Positions 8,611-17,569 of a stretch of DNA of 64,000 bases are shown here, one piece after another. This DNA comes from Fusibacter_C sp942493125 (GTDB lineage Bacteria > Bacillota > Clostridia > Peptostreptococcales > Acidaminobacteraceae): the NCBI GenBank assembly GCA_942493125.1, contig OW818667.1:2976001-3040000 (forward strand), given 5' to 3'. Position 1 is the stretch's first letter. Each line of letters opens with the position of its first letter. The notes beneath the pieces are model-generated. The model ran no database searches. It was not told the origin of the DNA and saw only the letters and a program-made list of their open reading frames with translations. The translations under genes were made by a program, and so were the position numbers.

Positions 8611-9739
8611 AATTATCGTAGCAGATGATGTTCTTGAAATGAGAGAAATGATTGAAAAAATGCTTATGACAAGCAGCTTAGATTACGAGCTGATCGGCAT
8701 GTGTGAAAATGGTTATGATGCATTAGAACTCATGAAGAAAAAGCGTGCGGATATCGTCCTTATGGACATTAATATGCCTGTCATGAATGGACTTGAAGCG
8801 ACTCAGATGATTGCAAATCAGTATCCTCAGACACGCGTCATTATGATGAGCGTTCAACATGAAAGTGAGTATCTCAAGAAAGCAATGCTTGCAGGCGCAA
8901 AAGCCTATATCATGAAACCAGTTGACATGGATGAACTTATAGAGACAATCACGACCACCTATGAGCGCTACCAATATCTCGACAAAACACCAGTTCAAAA
9001 CAGTCCTGAACATAAAGCTCAAATTATAAGCTTTTTTAGCGCAAAAGGTGGCGTTGGAAAATCAATGCTTGCGCTAAATACAAGCTTGATTATTAATGAA
9101 AAACTAAATAAAAAAGTGCTGTTAATTGACCTAGATCTTCAATTTGGAGATATTGCGCTCATGGTTAACAAGCAAAACGAAATGACGATAAAAGAAATGT
9201 TTGATGATAGCCCGATCACTACTATCGAAGATATGAAACCATATCTGTTTAAGTATAAAGAAAATTGTGACATGCTATTTGCACCAAAAGACCCAGAATC
9301 AGCTGAGTACATCTCTAAAGATCAAGTAAAATCTATTCTAGAGATACTTAGAAAGCATTATGATGTCATCATAATCGATACAGGTGTCAATTATGATGAA
9401 GTCACTTTAAATGCACTTGATCTCTCGGATCAAGTCATTATCGTGACAAACTTGGAAGTCACTGGACTTAAAAACACAAAACTGAGTCTCAGAGTCATGC
9501 AATCATTAAATTATGATAGTTCAAAAGTCAAACTGATGGTCAATATGGCTCACGATAAATTTGGTGTTACAAAAGCAAATGTTCAAAAGACATTTACATT
9601 TGATGTGATTGGTTATATCCCAGAGGATGTCAAACTTGTTAGAAATTCCATCAATACGGGTATTCCTCTGATTGCCTCAAAAAATAGCAGCCTATTCAAG
9701 CCGCTTTTAAGTGTCTGTCAAGCTATCATCAAAGCATAG
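8600..9739 (+). CDS. cpaE: CpaE/TadZ-like pilus localisation ATPase with intact receiver domain
   Basis: 379 residues. Residues 1-120 form a receiver with acidic pair (VADDV), phospho-acceptor Asp (VLMDINMP) and conserved Lys (IMKPV). From about residue 140 comes a MinD/ParA-like ATPase with deviant Walker A (FSAKGGVGKSMLALN) and Walker A' (VLLIDLDLQFGDIALM). TadZ/CpaE places the Tad machine in the cell. The receiver of many TadZ proteins is degenerate; here the key residues are retained, so phosphorylation control is possible. Confidence 0.9.
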   Translation: MAIKIIVADDVLEMREMIEKMLMTSSLDYELIGMCENGYDALELMKKKRADIVLMDINMPVMNGLEATQMIANQYPQTRVIMMSVQHESEYLKKAMLAGAKAYIMKPVDMDELIETITTTYERYQYLDKTPVQNSPEHKAQIISFFSAKGGVGKSMLALNTSLIINEKLNKKVLLIDLDLQFGDIALMVNKQNEMTIKEMFDDSPITTIEDMKPYLFKYKENCDMLFAPKDPESAEYISKDQVKSILEILRKHYDVIIIDTGVNYDEVTLNALDLSDQVIIVTNLEVTGLKNTKLSLRVMQSLNYDSSKVKLMVNMAHDKFGVTKANVQKTFTFDVIGYIPEDVKLVRNSINTGIPLIASKNSSLFKPLLSVCQAIIKA

Positions 9740-9751
9740 TGGGGTGATTTT

Positions 9752-11086
9752 ATGTCATTAAAAAAAAGGTTAGAAGAAACGTCAGTCGACAAAAAAATTA
9801 TTAAGGCTGTTGAAAAAGAAAAAGATCAATATGTGGAACTGAAAATGAAAATTCAAGCTCAAGTCATTCAGGATCTTGACATAGATTTTAATGAAATCTC
9901 TGAGCAAAATGAAGTTTTAAAGCAAGATTTAAGAGTGATCATCTCTAAGAATATTGAGAAGGAATCACTTAATATCACACCACCACAGAAAAAACGCATT
10001 CTTGAAGAACTTCTCGATGAAATTATCGGTTTTGGGCCAATAACGAGTTTATTGCAAGATAGTTCAGTTACGGAGATCATGGTCAATGGTCCGGATCAAG
10101 TTTATACAGAAATTAAAGGCAAGCTCGTCATGACAAATGTACATTTTAAAGATGACAATCATGTTATGCATGTTATCAAAAAAATTGTATCTACTATCGG
10201 ACGTCGAATCGATGAAAGTTCACCTATGGTTGATGCAAGACTTCCAAATGGCTCGCGTGTGAATGCAATCATTCCACCGCTTGCTATTGATGGACCATCA
10301 ATTACTATAAGGAAGTTTGCTGAAGACCCATTTGGAATCGAAGATCTTGTGCGGTTTGGAACACTTAATTCTAAAATGGCAGAATTTTTGAAAGCCTGTG
10401 TAGAAGGCCGTATGAACATCGTCGTCTCAGGTGGAACGGGAAGTGGTAAAACGACAACATTAAACGTATTGTCTTCATTTATTCCTGAAGATGAACGTAT
10501 TGTAACAATAGAAGATGCTGCAGAGCTTCAATTGCCGCAGCCACATGTTGTAAGACTTGAAACAAGACCTCCTAACGTTGAAGGTCGTGGAGAAGTGACA
10601 ATTAGAGATCTCGTTAAAAATAGTTTGAGGATGCGTCCCGATCGTATCGTCGTAGGTGAGGTGCGTTCAGGTGAAGCGCTAGACATGCTCCAAGCGATGA
10701 ATACAGGCCATGATGGGTCTTTGACCACTGGTCATGCCAACGCCCCTAGAGATATGTTATCTCGTCTGGAAACGATGGTTCTTATGTCTGGTATGAACTT
10801 ACCAGTCAAAGCGATACGCGATCAAATTTCTTCAGCAGTGAATATCATCGTTCAACAATCAAGACTCGTGAATGGTAGCCGTAAAATTACGTATATCACC
10901 GAAGTACTTGGAATGGAAGGGGATGTCATCATCCTTCAGGATATTTTTAGATTTGAACAAAAAGGCGTCGATTCAAAAGGTCAAGTCATTGGCGATTTTC
11001 AGTTCACTGGCATCATGCCAGCGTGTCTTAAAGATCTTAAAGAGCAAGGTATCCATGTTTCAACGCAAGTATTCAGTAATTTGTAA
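9752..11086 (+). CDS. cpaF: CpaF/TadA secretion ATPase
   Basis: 444-residue hexameric ATPase that powers Flp pilus assembly at the cytoplasmic membrane. It has a helical N-terminal domain, the N2 region (GFGPITSLLQDSSVTEIMVNG), Walker A (SGGTGSGKTTTLN) near residue 226, an Asp box (RIVTIEDAAELQL), Walker B/His box (RMRPDRIVVGEVRSGEALD, GHDGSLTTGHAN) and conserved Arg fingers. Length and motif order are normal. It sits 12 nt after cpaE and before tadB. Confidence 0.96.
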   Translation: MSLKKRLEETSVDKKIIKAVEKEKDQYVELKMKIQAQVIQDLDIDFNEISEQNEVLKQDLRVIISKNIEKESLNITPPQKKRILEELLDEIIGFGPITSLLQDSSVTEIMVNGPDQVYTEIKGKLVMTNVHFKDDNHVMHVIKKIVSTIGRRIDESSPMVDARLPNGSRVNAIIPPLAIDGPSITIRKFAEDPFGIEDLVRFGTLNSKMAEFLKACVEGRMNIVVSGGTGSGKTTTLNVLSSFIPEDERIVTIEDAAELQLPQPHVVRLETRPPNVEGRGEVTIRDLVKNSLRMRPDRIVVGEVRSGEALDMLQAMNTGHDGSLTTGHANAPRDMLSRLETMVLMSGMNLPVKAIRDQISSAVNIIVQQSRLVNGSRKITYITEVLGMEGDVIILQDIFRFEQKGVDSKGQVIGDFQFTGIMPACLKDLKEQGIHVSTQVFSNL

Positions 11087-11164
11087 TGTATTTATTTTTA
11101 CAGGTTTAGAGTTTGTTAAATCGACAATTAGTTTATTTTATCTCATGATGAAGTGGGTGGTTAT

Positions 11165-12127
11165 ATGATCTATATAGCAACAATTGCATTTTTCGCCAGT
11201 TTGCTTGTATTCTTTTATGGGTTATTAAATGCGTCCACTCGAAAGGAAAAAGTTCTAGATAAATTGGACGCATACGATTCCGACAAGATAATGGACAATG
11301 AACTTAAGTCGCTTTCAAGTACGAAAAAGGGACCTATAAAAAAGATTGCTAAGCTTCTTGAAAATATGCCGACTAATGCCAGCAGACAGAAAAAGAATGC
11401 CATGATCATCAAACAGGCTGATCTACCAATCACTTTTGAAGAATTATTTGTCATTAAAGTGATGGCAGCATCGAGCTTAGGTATTCTTGTTGCAGCTTTG
11501 ACAAAAAATCCAGTAATAGTTATCATGTTGGTTTTATTCATTTGGATTTTGCCTATTTTTATCATTGAGAGTCGTAAAAAGAAAAAAATCAAACTGTTCG
11601 ACGAACAACTGAATGAAGGTCTTGTCATGATAACAAATGCCTTAAAGGCTGGGTATTCATTTTTACAAGCACTTGCAGTTGCAGCAGAAGAAACACAGAA
11701 TCCATTTGCGAAAGAATTTAAGGGACTTCTTAAAGAACTGAGTTTAGGAATTCCATTAGAAGATGGTCTCAATAATCTTGCGGAACGCGTACCTTCAGAG
11801 GATTTGAAACTGATTATCAATGCAATCTTAATTCAAAAAGATGTTGGCGGCAACTTATCTGAAATACTAGAGAATATTGGCGAGACAATCAGAGAGCGTC
11901 AAAGAATTAAAAATGAAGTCAATACGTTAACGGCTCAAGGTAAGTTATCTGGTTTAATCATCATGGTAATGCCGTTCTTTCTAGGAATAATCATCTATTT
12001 TTTTGACAACGACTATATACTGACTTTGTTTAATACACTACTTGGTAGATTCTTACTGGTGTTCGCTTTAGTAAACCAAGGCATTGGGTGGATTTTTATT
12101 CGTAAAATTATCAAAATTGAGTATTAA
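11165..12127 (+). CDS. tadB: TadB inner-membrane pilus platform protein
   Basis: About 320 residues with N-terminal membrane helices, a T2SSF domain (LVMITNALKAGYSFLQALAVAAEE, LGIPLEDGLNNLAERVPSEDL) and C-terminal helices. The start is placed at the ATG after GGGTGG; a GTG at 11153 overlaps that site. TadB forms the membrane platform with TadC and contacts the CpaF ATPase. A 78-nt spacer from cpaF has no clear terminator. Confidence 0.92.
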   Translation: MIYIATIAFFASLLVFFYGLLNASTRKEKVLDKLDAYDSDKIMDNELKSLSSTKKGPIKKIAKLLENMPTNASRQKKNAMIIKQADLPITFEELFVIKVMAASSLGILVAALTKNPVIVIMLVLFIWILPIFIIESRKKKKIKLFDEQLNEGLVMITNALKAGYSFLQALAVAAEETQNPFAKEFKGLLKELSLGIPLEDGLNNLAERVPSEDLKLIINAILIQKDVGGNLSEILENIGETIRERQRIKNEVNTLTAQGKLSGLIIMVMPFFLGIIIYFFDNDYILTLFNTLLGRFLLVFALVNQGIGWIFIRKIIKIEY

Positions 12128-12139
12128 AGGAGGGCAGAT

Positions 12140-13051
12140 ATGATCTATATAGTGATTGGTTCATTTTTTATGATGATACTGCTTTTACTTTATGGTGCAT
12201 TAAGATTTTTCTATGACAAAAAAATGAAAGTTGATGCGAGACTTGAATTTATTGAAAATATTGAAAAACAACATTATTTGGATGACCCACTTTCATTTGG
12301 CGAGCGTGTCATCATACCGATTTACAATGGATTAGGCAAGCGCTTCTTAGCATTGTCACCAGATTATATCACAAAGAAAAAACGTGCGGTTTTAGAGCGT
12401 GCAGGGTTTTTGAAAAATATAACCTACGAAAGACTAATAGCAAAGCGTTTGATGACATCTCTCGTGTTGACCTTATTGCTTGGACTTTTTATGGGCATAC
12501 TTGAAGTGAAATTTGTGTTCACGTTTTTTTTAATGCTTTGGACATTTATATTTATACAAATTGTATTTAGGTTTGCAACAACTGCTGCCATCACCAAACG
12601 AAGTACTCAAATAGTGCGAGATTTACCTTATACTCTGGATCTTATAACAGTTAGTGTTGAAGCCGGACTGTCGCTAGATGGTGCAATTGGGCGAATTGTT
12701 CACAACATACCTGGCGTTTTGTCCGATGAATTCTCGAAGACACTTAAGGAAATGCGCATGGGAATCGAAAAGAAACAAGCACTTAGAAATATGTCCGATA
12801 GATGCGATGTCAGAGATTTATCTGTACTTATCAATGCACTTATTCAGGCGGACGAACTAGGCGTCAGTTTAGGTAAAGTGCTGAGGATAGAAGGCGCTCA
12901 ATTAAGAGAAAAACGTAGTCAAGTTGCTAAGGAAAAAGCTATGAAAGCGCCAATTAAAATCTTGTTTCCTTTGATGCTATTTATATTTCCAGCAATTTTT
13001 ATTATCATTTTAGGTCCTGCGGTAATTGGTATGATAGAAATGTTAAGGTGA
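12140..13051 (+). CDS. tadC: TadC inner-membrane pilus platform protein
   Basis: 303 residues: N-terminal membrane helix, two central helices, T2SSF domain (LPYTLDLITVSVEAGLSLDGA, ADELGVSLGKVL) and C-terminal helix (ILFPLMLFIFPAIFIIILGPA). Partner of TadB. A strong AAAGGAGGGC site precedes it, and it lies 12 nt after tadB, so it belongs to the same operon. Confidence 0.93.
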   Translation: MIYIVIGSFFMMILLLLYGALRFFYDKKMKVDARLEFIENIEKQHYLDDPLSFGERVIIPIYNGLGKRFLALSPDYITKKKRAVLERAGFLKNITYERLIAKRLMTSLVLTLLLGLFMGILEVKFVFTFFLMLWTFIFIQIVFRFATTAAITKRSTQIVRDLPYTLDLITVSVEAGLSLDGAIGRIVHNIPGVLSDEFSKTLKEMRMGIEKKQALRNMSDRCDVRDLSVLINALIQADELGVSLGKVLRIEGAQLREKRSQVAKEKAMKAPIKILFPLMLFIFPAIFIIILGPAVIGMIEMLR

Positions 13052-13058
13052 GTATACG

Positions 13059-13397
13059 ATGAAGATTATAAAAGTGGATACAATACGGCATGCCAATACA
13101 TTTTTTAAGAAACTCAGAGGTTACATGTTCCAGAAAAGACCTGAAAATTCTGAGATTATGATTTTTGATAATTGTAATAGCGTGCATACATTCAATATGA
13201 AATTCAATATAGATATTCTTTTTTTAGACGCACATAACCGGGTCATAAAAAAGGCTTCTTCAGTGCCTCGTGGTCGATTGATTGCACCTGTAAAAGAAGC
13301 ATCAAGAGTCGTTGAAGCACCAGATGGTCTTTTTTCTAAAATAGAAGAAGATGAAGTGGTTTCATTTGACGCCCTTTTATTTCCGAAGCGGTCATGA
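13059..13397 (+). CDS. DUF192 family protein
   Basis: 112 residues matching the DUF192 fold: KLRGYMFQKRP, the NCNSVHTFNMKFNIDILFLD core and RVVEAPDG near the end. It has no signal peptide, unlike many family members. The family has no settled biochemical role, but DUF192 genes recur at the end of Tad loci, and this one starts 7 nt after tadC. A link to pilus function is inference from that position. Confidence 0.85.
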   Translation: MKIIKVDTIRHANTFFKKLRGYMFQKRPENSEIMIFDNCNSVHTFNMKFNIDILFLDAHNRVIKKASSVPRGRLIAPVKEASRVVEAPDGLFSKIEEDEVVSFDALLFPKRS

Positions 13398-13447
13398 TAA
13401 AATAAGGGTGGTACTAGTCACCAATATAATTATTTTCGGAGGCGTAT

Positions 13448-13627
13448 ATGAACAGTTATGACATCGTACTCGATTATTTCAAAAAAATAACAACACCAGT
13501 GAATGCAGGTGCAGTGGCTGAAGAAACCGGTGTAGATAGAAAAGAAGTCGACAAGATCATGAAGAAGATGAAAGATGAAGAAGTCATCGTTTCACCAAAA
13601 AGATGTTATTGGGAATTCAAAAAATAA
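13448..13627 (+). CDS. small winged-helix protein (59 aa)
   Basis: Short ORF with a GGAGGCGT ribosome binding site. The product begins MNSYDIVLDYFKK and contains a helix-turn-helix-like stretch (NAGAVAEETGVDRKEVDKI) followed by a short basic wing (SPKRCYWEFKK). It resembles small clostridial HTH proteins of about 60 residues with a conserved SPKRCYW ending. Its own terminator follows. Whether it binds DNA or a partner protein cannot be told. Confidence 0.75.
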   Translation: MNSYDIVLDYFKKITTPVNAGAVAEETGVDRKEVDKIMKKMKDEEVIVSPKRCYWEFKK

Positions 13628-13632
13628 AAAAA

Positions 13633-13686
13633 GGGTTGTTGCAAATCTAAGAAAATAATTAGATGTGCAACAGCTCCTTTCTTTTT
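13633..13686 (+). terminator. terminator after the small winged-helix gene
   Basis: Imperfect stem around GTTGCAAATCT / AGATGTGCAAC, extended by AGG / CCT, followed by a T-run. A-rich sequence on the 5' side may let it also stop the convergent lipoprotein gene on the minus strand. Confidence 0.8.
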
Positions 13687-13701
13687 TTAAGATTCATTGA
13701 T

Positions 13702-14442
13702 TTAAATGGTCCATTGATTGTGAATGACACCAACTAATTTCCATTCTCCTGCTACGCTTTCAAAGACGAGAATCAAACTCGACCAGTCCATCCCCTCATA
13801 TTGTGTATCAAATCCAGTGAAATGGAATTCTACAAAAGATGCTGTTGGATAGATCGTTGAGATATTGATGAGTGAGTTACCTGTTCCGATGGTATTGTTG
13901 AGACCGATTATATCAGGATTAACATAATCTTCATCATAGACGAAATTGTCAAGATAATCAGCAAATGTGTAGATGATTGGATCGCCTGAGCCATCATATG
14001 AACCCCATGTGTAAGTCGTCGGATCAGTTATGAGGGATGCAAATGCTGTTGATGCATAACTCAAATCTACCGAAGGATCGACATAACCATAAGGTGTAAA
14101 GCGCACACCCAGAGATGGGTGTACAAAACTGGAAAACGCACTCATATCTTGATCGGCAAGTGACTGTGCAACGTCTATTGCTGTGCCTAAGAGCGTTGTA
14201 GAAGCAGATGCGCTCGATGTAAGTGATTCAATTTCAAGTTTCAATGATGCGTTTTCTGTAACTGCTGCTTCTTTGTCAAGTTCAAGTGCTTCTATTTGTG
14301 TCAACTGTTCAGCAACCTTTGCTTCCAAAGCCACGATGGCTTCTTTATCTGCGGAAGTATCAGTTGTTTTTGGACTACAACCAATTATAAATAGGGTAGT
14401 CAATAGTAGCAATAGTATCAAAGTTATTTTTTTATGTCTCAT
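13702..14442 (-). CDS. lipoprotein with coiled-coil stalk, function unknown
   Basis: 246 residues. A lipoprotein signal (LLTTLFIIGC) is followed by a Glu/Ala/Leu-rich coiled coil (about residues 32-78) and then a globular domain of about 165 residues rich in Tyr, Ser and Asp with a final EWKLVGVIHNQWTI. That ending, a strand plus EWKLVGVIHNQW, resembles SnoaL/NTF2-like or ligand-carrier folds, but no family is recognised. It is monocistronic, and its start has a GAGGTGAT site. Confidence 0.7.
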   Translation of the reverse strand: MRHKKITLILLLLLTTLFIIGCSPKTTDTSADKEAIVALEAKVAEQLTQIEALELDKEAAVTENASLKLEIESLTSSASASTTLLGTAIDVAQSLADQDMSAFSSFVHPSLGVRFTPYGYVDPSVDLSYASTAFASLITDPTTYTWGSYDGSGDPIIYTFADYLDNFVYDEDYVNPDIIGLNNTIGTGNSLINISTIYPTASFVEFHFTGFDTQYEGMDWSSLILVFESVAGEWKLVGVIHNQWTI

Positions 14443-14509
14443 AAAATCACCTCATTATAATTATACCATTATAAAATAAATTTAATAATATATTTAGATG
14501 ACATTGTAC

Positions 14510-14538
14510 TTGTCACCTTTATGATTTTATGGCATAAT
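14510..14538 (+). promoter_or_regulatory. promoter of the tRNA-Val gene
   Basis: TTGTCA, 17-nt spacer, CATAAT; the predicted transcription start lies about 8 nt before the mature tRNA. Confidence 0.75.
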
Positions 14539-14552
14539 GGTAAAAGATTCAT

Positions 14553-14627
14553 GCGAGTTTAACTCAGAGGTAGAGTGTTTCCTTGACGTGGAAAAAGCCG
14601 TGGGTTCGAATCCCTCATCTCGCACCA
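14553..14627 (+). tRNA. tRNA-Val, anticodon GAC, divergent
   Basis: 75 nt including encoded CCA. It folds as acceptor GCGAGTT / ATCTCGC with one U6-U67 mismatch, D stem ACTC / GAGT, anticodon stem TTTCC / GGAAA with loop TTGACGT (anticodon GAC, Val) and T arm GTGGG-TTCGAAT-CCCTC with a U50-U64 mismatch. The conserved T-loop and GG in the D loop are present. It has its own promoter and terminator and stands alone. GAC would read GUC and GUU. The mismatches make it unusual for a main isoacceptor. Confidence 0.88.
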
Positions 14628-14631
14628 TGTT

Positions 14632-14661
14632 AGCTAAGAACTTTTGTTCTTAGCTTTTTTA
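14632..14661 (+). terminator. terminator of the tRNA-Val unit
   Basis: Stem AGCTAAGAAC / GTTCTTAGCT with TTTT loop and T-run, 5 nt after the CCA end. Confidence 0.92.
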
Positions 14662-14823
14662 TTTATGGAAACTATAAACAACCTAAAATGCAATAAAATG
14701 ATATTTATCCGACTTTCTATATTAAGAAGGTAGATTAAACCACTTTTTTTGGGTAAACTAAGAGTAGGCCAAAATTGATGGGTCATTTAACTGAAGAAAT
14801 TAAACGGAGAGGTGTATAGCCGC

Positions 14824-15978
14824 ATGAGAAAAGAAGATTATACAAATCATGTTCAATTTGGCGAGTTAGGTCTTATTGTCATGGACAATTGTGAAGCAAT
14901 TGGTAAATGCATCGATGATCATTTGCTTGAAGTCAGACGAACAACGCTTGAAGAGGATATTTATTTACCTGAGACTTTCATTATCAAGAAAAAAGAAGTG
15001 CGTTTTTCAAACGGTGAAGGTAAAATTTTCTTAGAAGAATCGGTTAGAGGCAAGGATGTTTACCTTATTACAGATATAGGCAATTACAATTTGTCTTACA
15101 CAATGTTTGGCTATGAAAATAAAAAAAGCCCCGACGATCACCTCCAGGACGTTAAACGCGTACTGTCTGCCATGGCAGGAAAGGCTAGACGTATCACTCT
15201 ATTGATGCCACTTTTATACGCTTCGAGACAGCATAGCCGTAAAGGCAGAGAATCACTGGATTGTGCAATGGCGCTTCAAGAACTGGAGAAACTCGGCGTC
15301 ACAGATATTTTGACATTTGATGCACATGATCCTACAATACAAAATGCTGTGCCACTCATTTCTTTTGAAAATCTATATCCGACACTGGATATCGTAAAAC
15401 GTTTTATTTCTGATGAAAAAGAGCTATTCAAAGACCCGTCAAAAATGCTGATTATCAGTCCAGATACAGGTGCCATGGATAGAGCAGTCTACTACTCAGG
15501 AGTGCTTGGTTTTGATATCGGTTTATTTTATAAAAGACGCGATCATAGTATCATCGTAAAAGGTAAAAATCCGATTATTCAACACGAGTATATCGGCAAG
15601 GATGTCAAAGATTGCAACATACTCATCGTTGACGATATGATCGCTTCTGGAGAGTCCGTTTTCGACATCGTCTTAGAACTTAAAAAGCGAGACTGTAAAA
15701 AGATTTTCGTCGCAACTACTTTTGCGCTGTTTACGGAGGGTATTGAAAAATTCAATAGTTTTTATGACAGAGGGCTCATCGATGGTATCTTCACAACGAA
15801 CTTGTCATATGTACCAGAAGCGGCAAGACAAGCACCTTGGTTTGCAGAAGTGGATATGTCTGAGTTTATTGCAAGAATCATCAATCGCTTAAACTACGAT
15901 TTGTCCATCAGCGATCTAATCGACACCAACAAGACGATCAGAGACTTGATGAAGCTGACGCAAAAAGTTGATAAATAA
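14824..15978 (+). CDS. prs: ribose-phosphate diphosphokinase (PRPP synthetase), long clostridial type
   Basis: About 384 residues. It makes PRPP from ribose 5-phosphate and ATP for nucleotide, His and Trp synthesis. Visible are the N-terminal phosphoribosyltransferase-like half with LLMPLLYASRQHSRKGRES and TFDAHDPTIQNAVP (the ATP/metal region around FDAH), and the PRPP-binding loop (ILIVDDMIASGESVFD). The family is usually about 315 residues; the extra length is shared, to my memory, by a second clostridial type. The start at ATG 14824 is preferred; a GTG 12 nt earlier lies inside the GGAGAGG site. Monocistronic with a terminator. Confidence 0.85.
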   Translation: MRKEDYTNHVQFGELGLIVMDNCEAIGKCIDDHLLEVRRTTLEEDIYLPETFIIKKKEVRFSNGEGKIFLEESVRGKDVYLITDIGNYNLSYTMFGYENKKSPDDHLQDVKRVLSAMAGKARRITLLMPLLYASRQHSRKGRESLDCAMALQELEKLGVTDILTFDAHDPTIQNAVPLISFENLYPTLDIVKRFISDEKELFKDPSKMLIISPDTGAMDRAVYYSGVLGFDIGLFYKRRDHSIIVKGKNPIIQHEYIGKDVKDCNILIVDDMIASGESVFDIVLELKKRDCKKIFVATTFALFTEGIEKFNSFYDRGLIDGIFTTNLSYVPEAARQAPWFAEVDMSEFIARIINRLNYDLSISDLIDTNKTIRDLMKLTQKVDK

Positions 15979-16004
15979 ACAAACAAATAAATCATCAAAT
16001 AATG

Positions 16005-16046
16005 AATGGCGACACTTGTGTTCAATCACAGGCGTCGCCATTTTAA
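16005..16046 (+). terminator. terminator between prs and the convergent phosphatase gene
   Basis: Stem AATGGCGAC.CTTGTG / CACAGGCGTCGCCATT with a 6-nt loop and TTTTAATTT. The AATTCATTTTCA-type short repeats just after it (16052-16096) are low-complexity and unexplained. Confidence 0.85.
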
Positions 16047-16097
16047 TTTATTCAAATCAATTCATTTTCAATTCATTTCATTTTCAATTCATTTTTT

Positions 16098-17537
16098 TCA
16101 ATACAGCTCGATAATACACGTTGTCGCATCATCCTTTACCGCGCCACTATGAGCAAAAATAGCATGAATATCATTGGCAGAGTGAATCGAGTGCAATGAA
16201 TCACTTAACAATTCAAGTGCTTGGTCAAGCGTCTTATCACAATTGTCGAATAAACCATCTGTGAAGGTAATCAGCTTATATATTGAATCAAGTGATAATG
16301 TCTCTACTCGAAAGACCTCGTTATCAATAATTCCGAGAATCAAATTGTTGGATGAGAGATAATTTGTACTTTTGTCTTTGTGTTGCAAAATGAGATTTGG
16401 ATGCCCGGCATTGATATACTTAAGTTTATTAGCTTCAACATCTATCTCAATAAAAATACCTGTAACGTATTGTGCGAAATCGTTGTCCTCTTGATTGATA
16501 TGGCAAAGCATTTTATTGATTTCGCGAACGGTTTCTTCGAGCTTCAAATAACCGACATGATCATCAAACATTTGAGCAACCGTTAAAGCGACAAGCGCGG
16601 AAGAAACACCATGTCCCATGACATCCAAGATTACATAGAAGTACTTGTTAGGCGTCGTTTGTTTGAAATAGATGAAATCGCCACCGATTTCGTTGAAATC
16701 AGTTATAAAATAATCAAATGACAGGTGTTCATCTTTGTGTTTTGTTGGCAAAAAAGTACTTAATACTTTTTTTGCCACTTTGATTTCCTTAGATACCTCA
16801 GCTAATAGCATTTTTTCACGTGTGATGTTGCGTCCGATTTTAAGGTATTTTTCGATAGAACCATGCGCATTGAAGATTGGTGTGATCGTCGCTTCCTCAT
16901 AAAATAATTTTTCCGTCTTACTCTTGTTGATGAATACCCCTTCCCAGACTTTGCCCTGTGTGATGGTATCCCATAAATGCGTGTAAAATGATTCTGGATA
17001 ATAGTCTGTCTTTATTACGCGAGGCGAGTTTTCTATGAGTTCCTCTTTTTTATATTCCGTCAATTTTACAAAATAGGGATTGGCATATTGAATATTGCCT
17101 TTTTTATCAGTAATAACGATGGAGTTTTGGGCACTGTTAAAGAGATTGTCCAAAAGCGTATTCTCGTTTGTAAGCAACTCAAGCTTGATATACTCTTTGA
17201 TCGTGGCTTCGAGTTCACTGAAGAAGTAGCCTTTTCTCAATAAGTGATGTATCCCATGATCGTGTAGCAAGGCGTAACTTTCGGGATTATTTGGGACATC
17301 AAGGATGATGATGTTGGTGTATGATTCGCGAATTTTTTGAAGGGTATTTTGCTCAAAATCGATTTTATCATACGCCATTATAAGTAGGTTATAGATGAAG
17401 TTTGGTTTCTCAAATGTATTTGATATGTTGGTAATTGGTTCGCATACATCTGTAAATGCTTCGATTATACCCAAAATAGGGGCGTATTTGTCTGGTGATG
17501 CTACGATGTCTATATAGAGTGTAAATCGCCTGAACAT
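16098..17537 (-). CDS. PAS domain PP2C/SpoIIE-type serine phosphatase (RsbU-like)
   Basis: 479 residues. Residues ~1-115 look like a degenerate receiver-like domain, ~120-250 are a PAS domain (NSIVITDKKGNIQYANPYFVKLTEY) with PAC-like tail, and the rest is a SpoIIE/PP2C domain with the metal motifs IGGDFIYFKQ, VILDVMGHGVSSALVALT, NAGHPNLIL and LITFTDGLFDN. Such proteins dephosphorylate anti-sigma antagonist proteins. No partner (RsbV, RsbW, sigma factor) is next to it. A strong AAGGAGGACAGC site precedes the start. It is probably cotranscribed with the flavin reductase-like gene 32 nt upstream. Confidence 0.86.
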   Translation of the reverse strand: MFRRFTLYIDIVASPDKYAPILGIIEAFTDVCEPITNISNTFEKPNFIYNLLIMAYDKIDFEQNTLQKIRESYTNIIILDVPNNPESYALLHDHGIHHLLRKGYFFSELEATIKEYIKLELLTNENTLLDNLFNSAQNSIVITDKKGNIQYANPYFVKLTEYKKEELIENSPRVIKTDYYPESFYTHLWDTITQGKVWEGVFINKSKTEKLFYEEATITPIFNAHGSIEKYLKIGRNITREKMLLAEVSKEIKVAKKVLSTFLPTKHKDEHLSFDYFITDFNEIGGDFIYFKQTTPNKYFYVILDVMGHGVSSALVALTVAQMFDDHVGYLKLEETVREINKMLCHINQEDNDFAQYVTGIFIEIDVEANKLKYINAGHPNLILQHKDKSTNYLSSNNLILGIIDNEVFRVETLSLDSIYKLITFTDGLFDNCDKTLDQALELLSDSLHSIHSANDIHAIFAHSGAVKDDATTCIIELY

Positions 17538-17569
17538 GCTGTCCTCCTTGGATTTGAACTTGTGCTTAA

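Noticed and set aside
16052..16096. Short AATTCATTTTCA repeats as a CRISPR or direct repeat array
   Set aside because: Units of about 10-12 bp with no spacers; low-complexity AT sequence next to a terminator.
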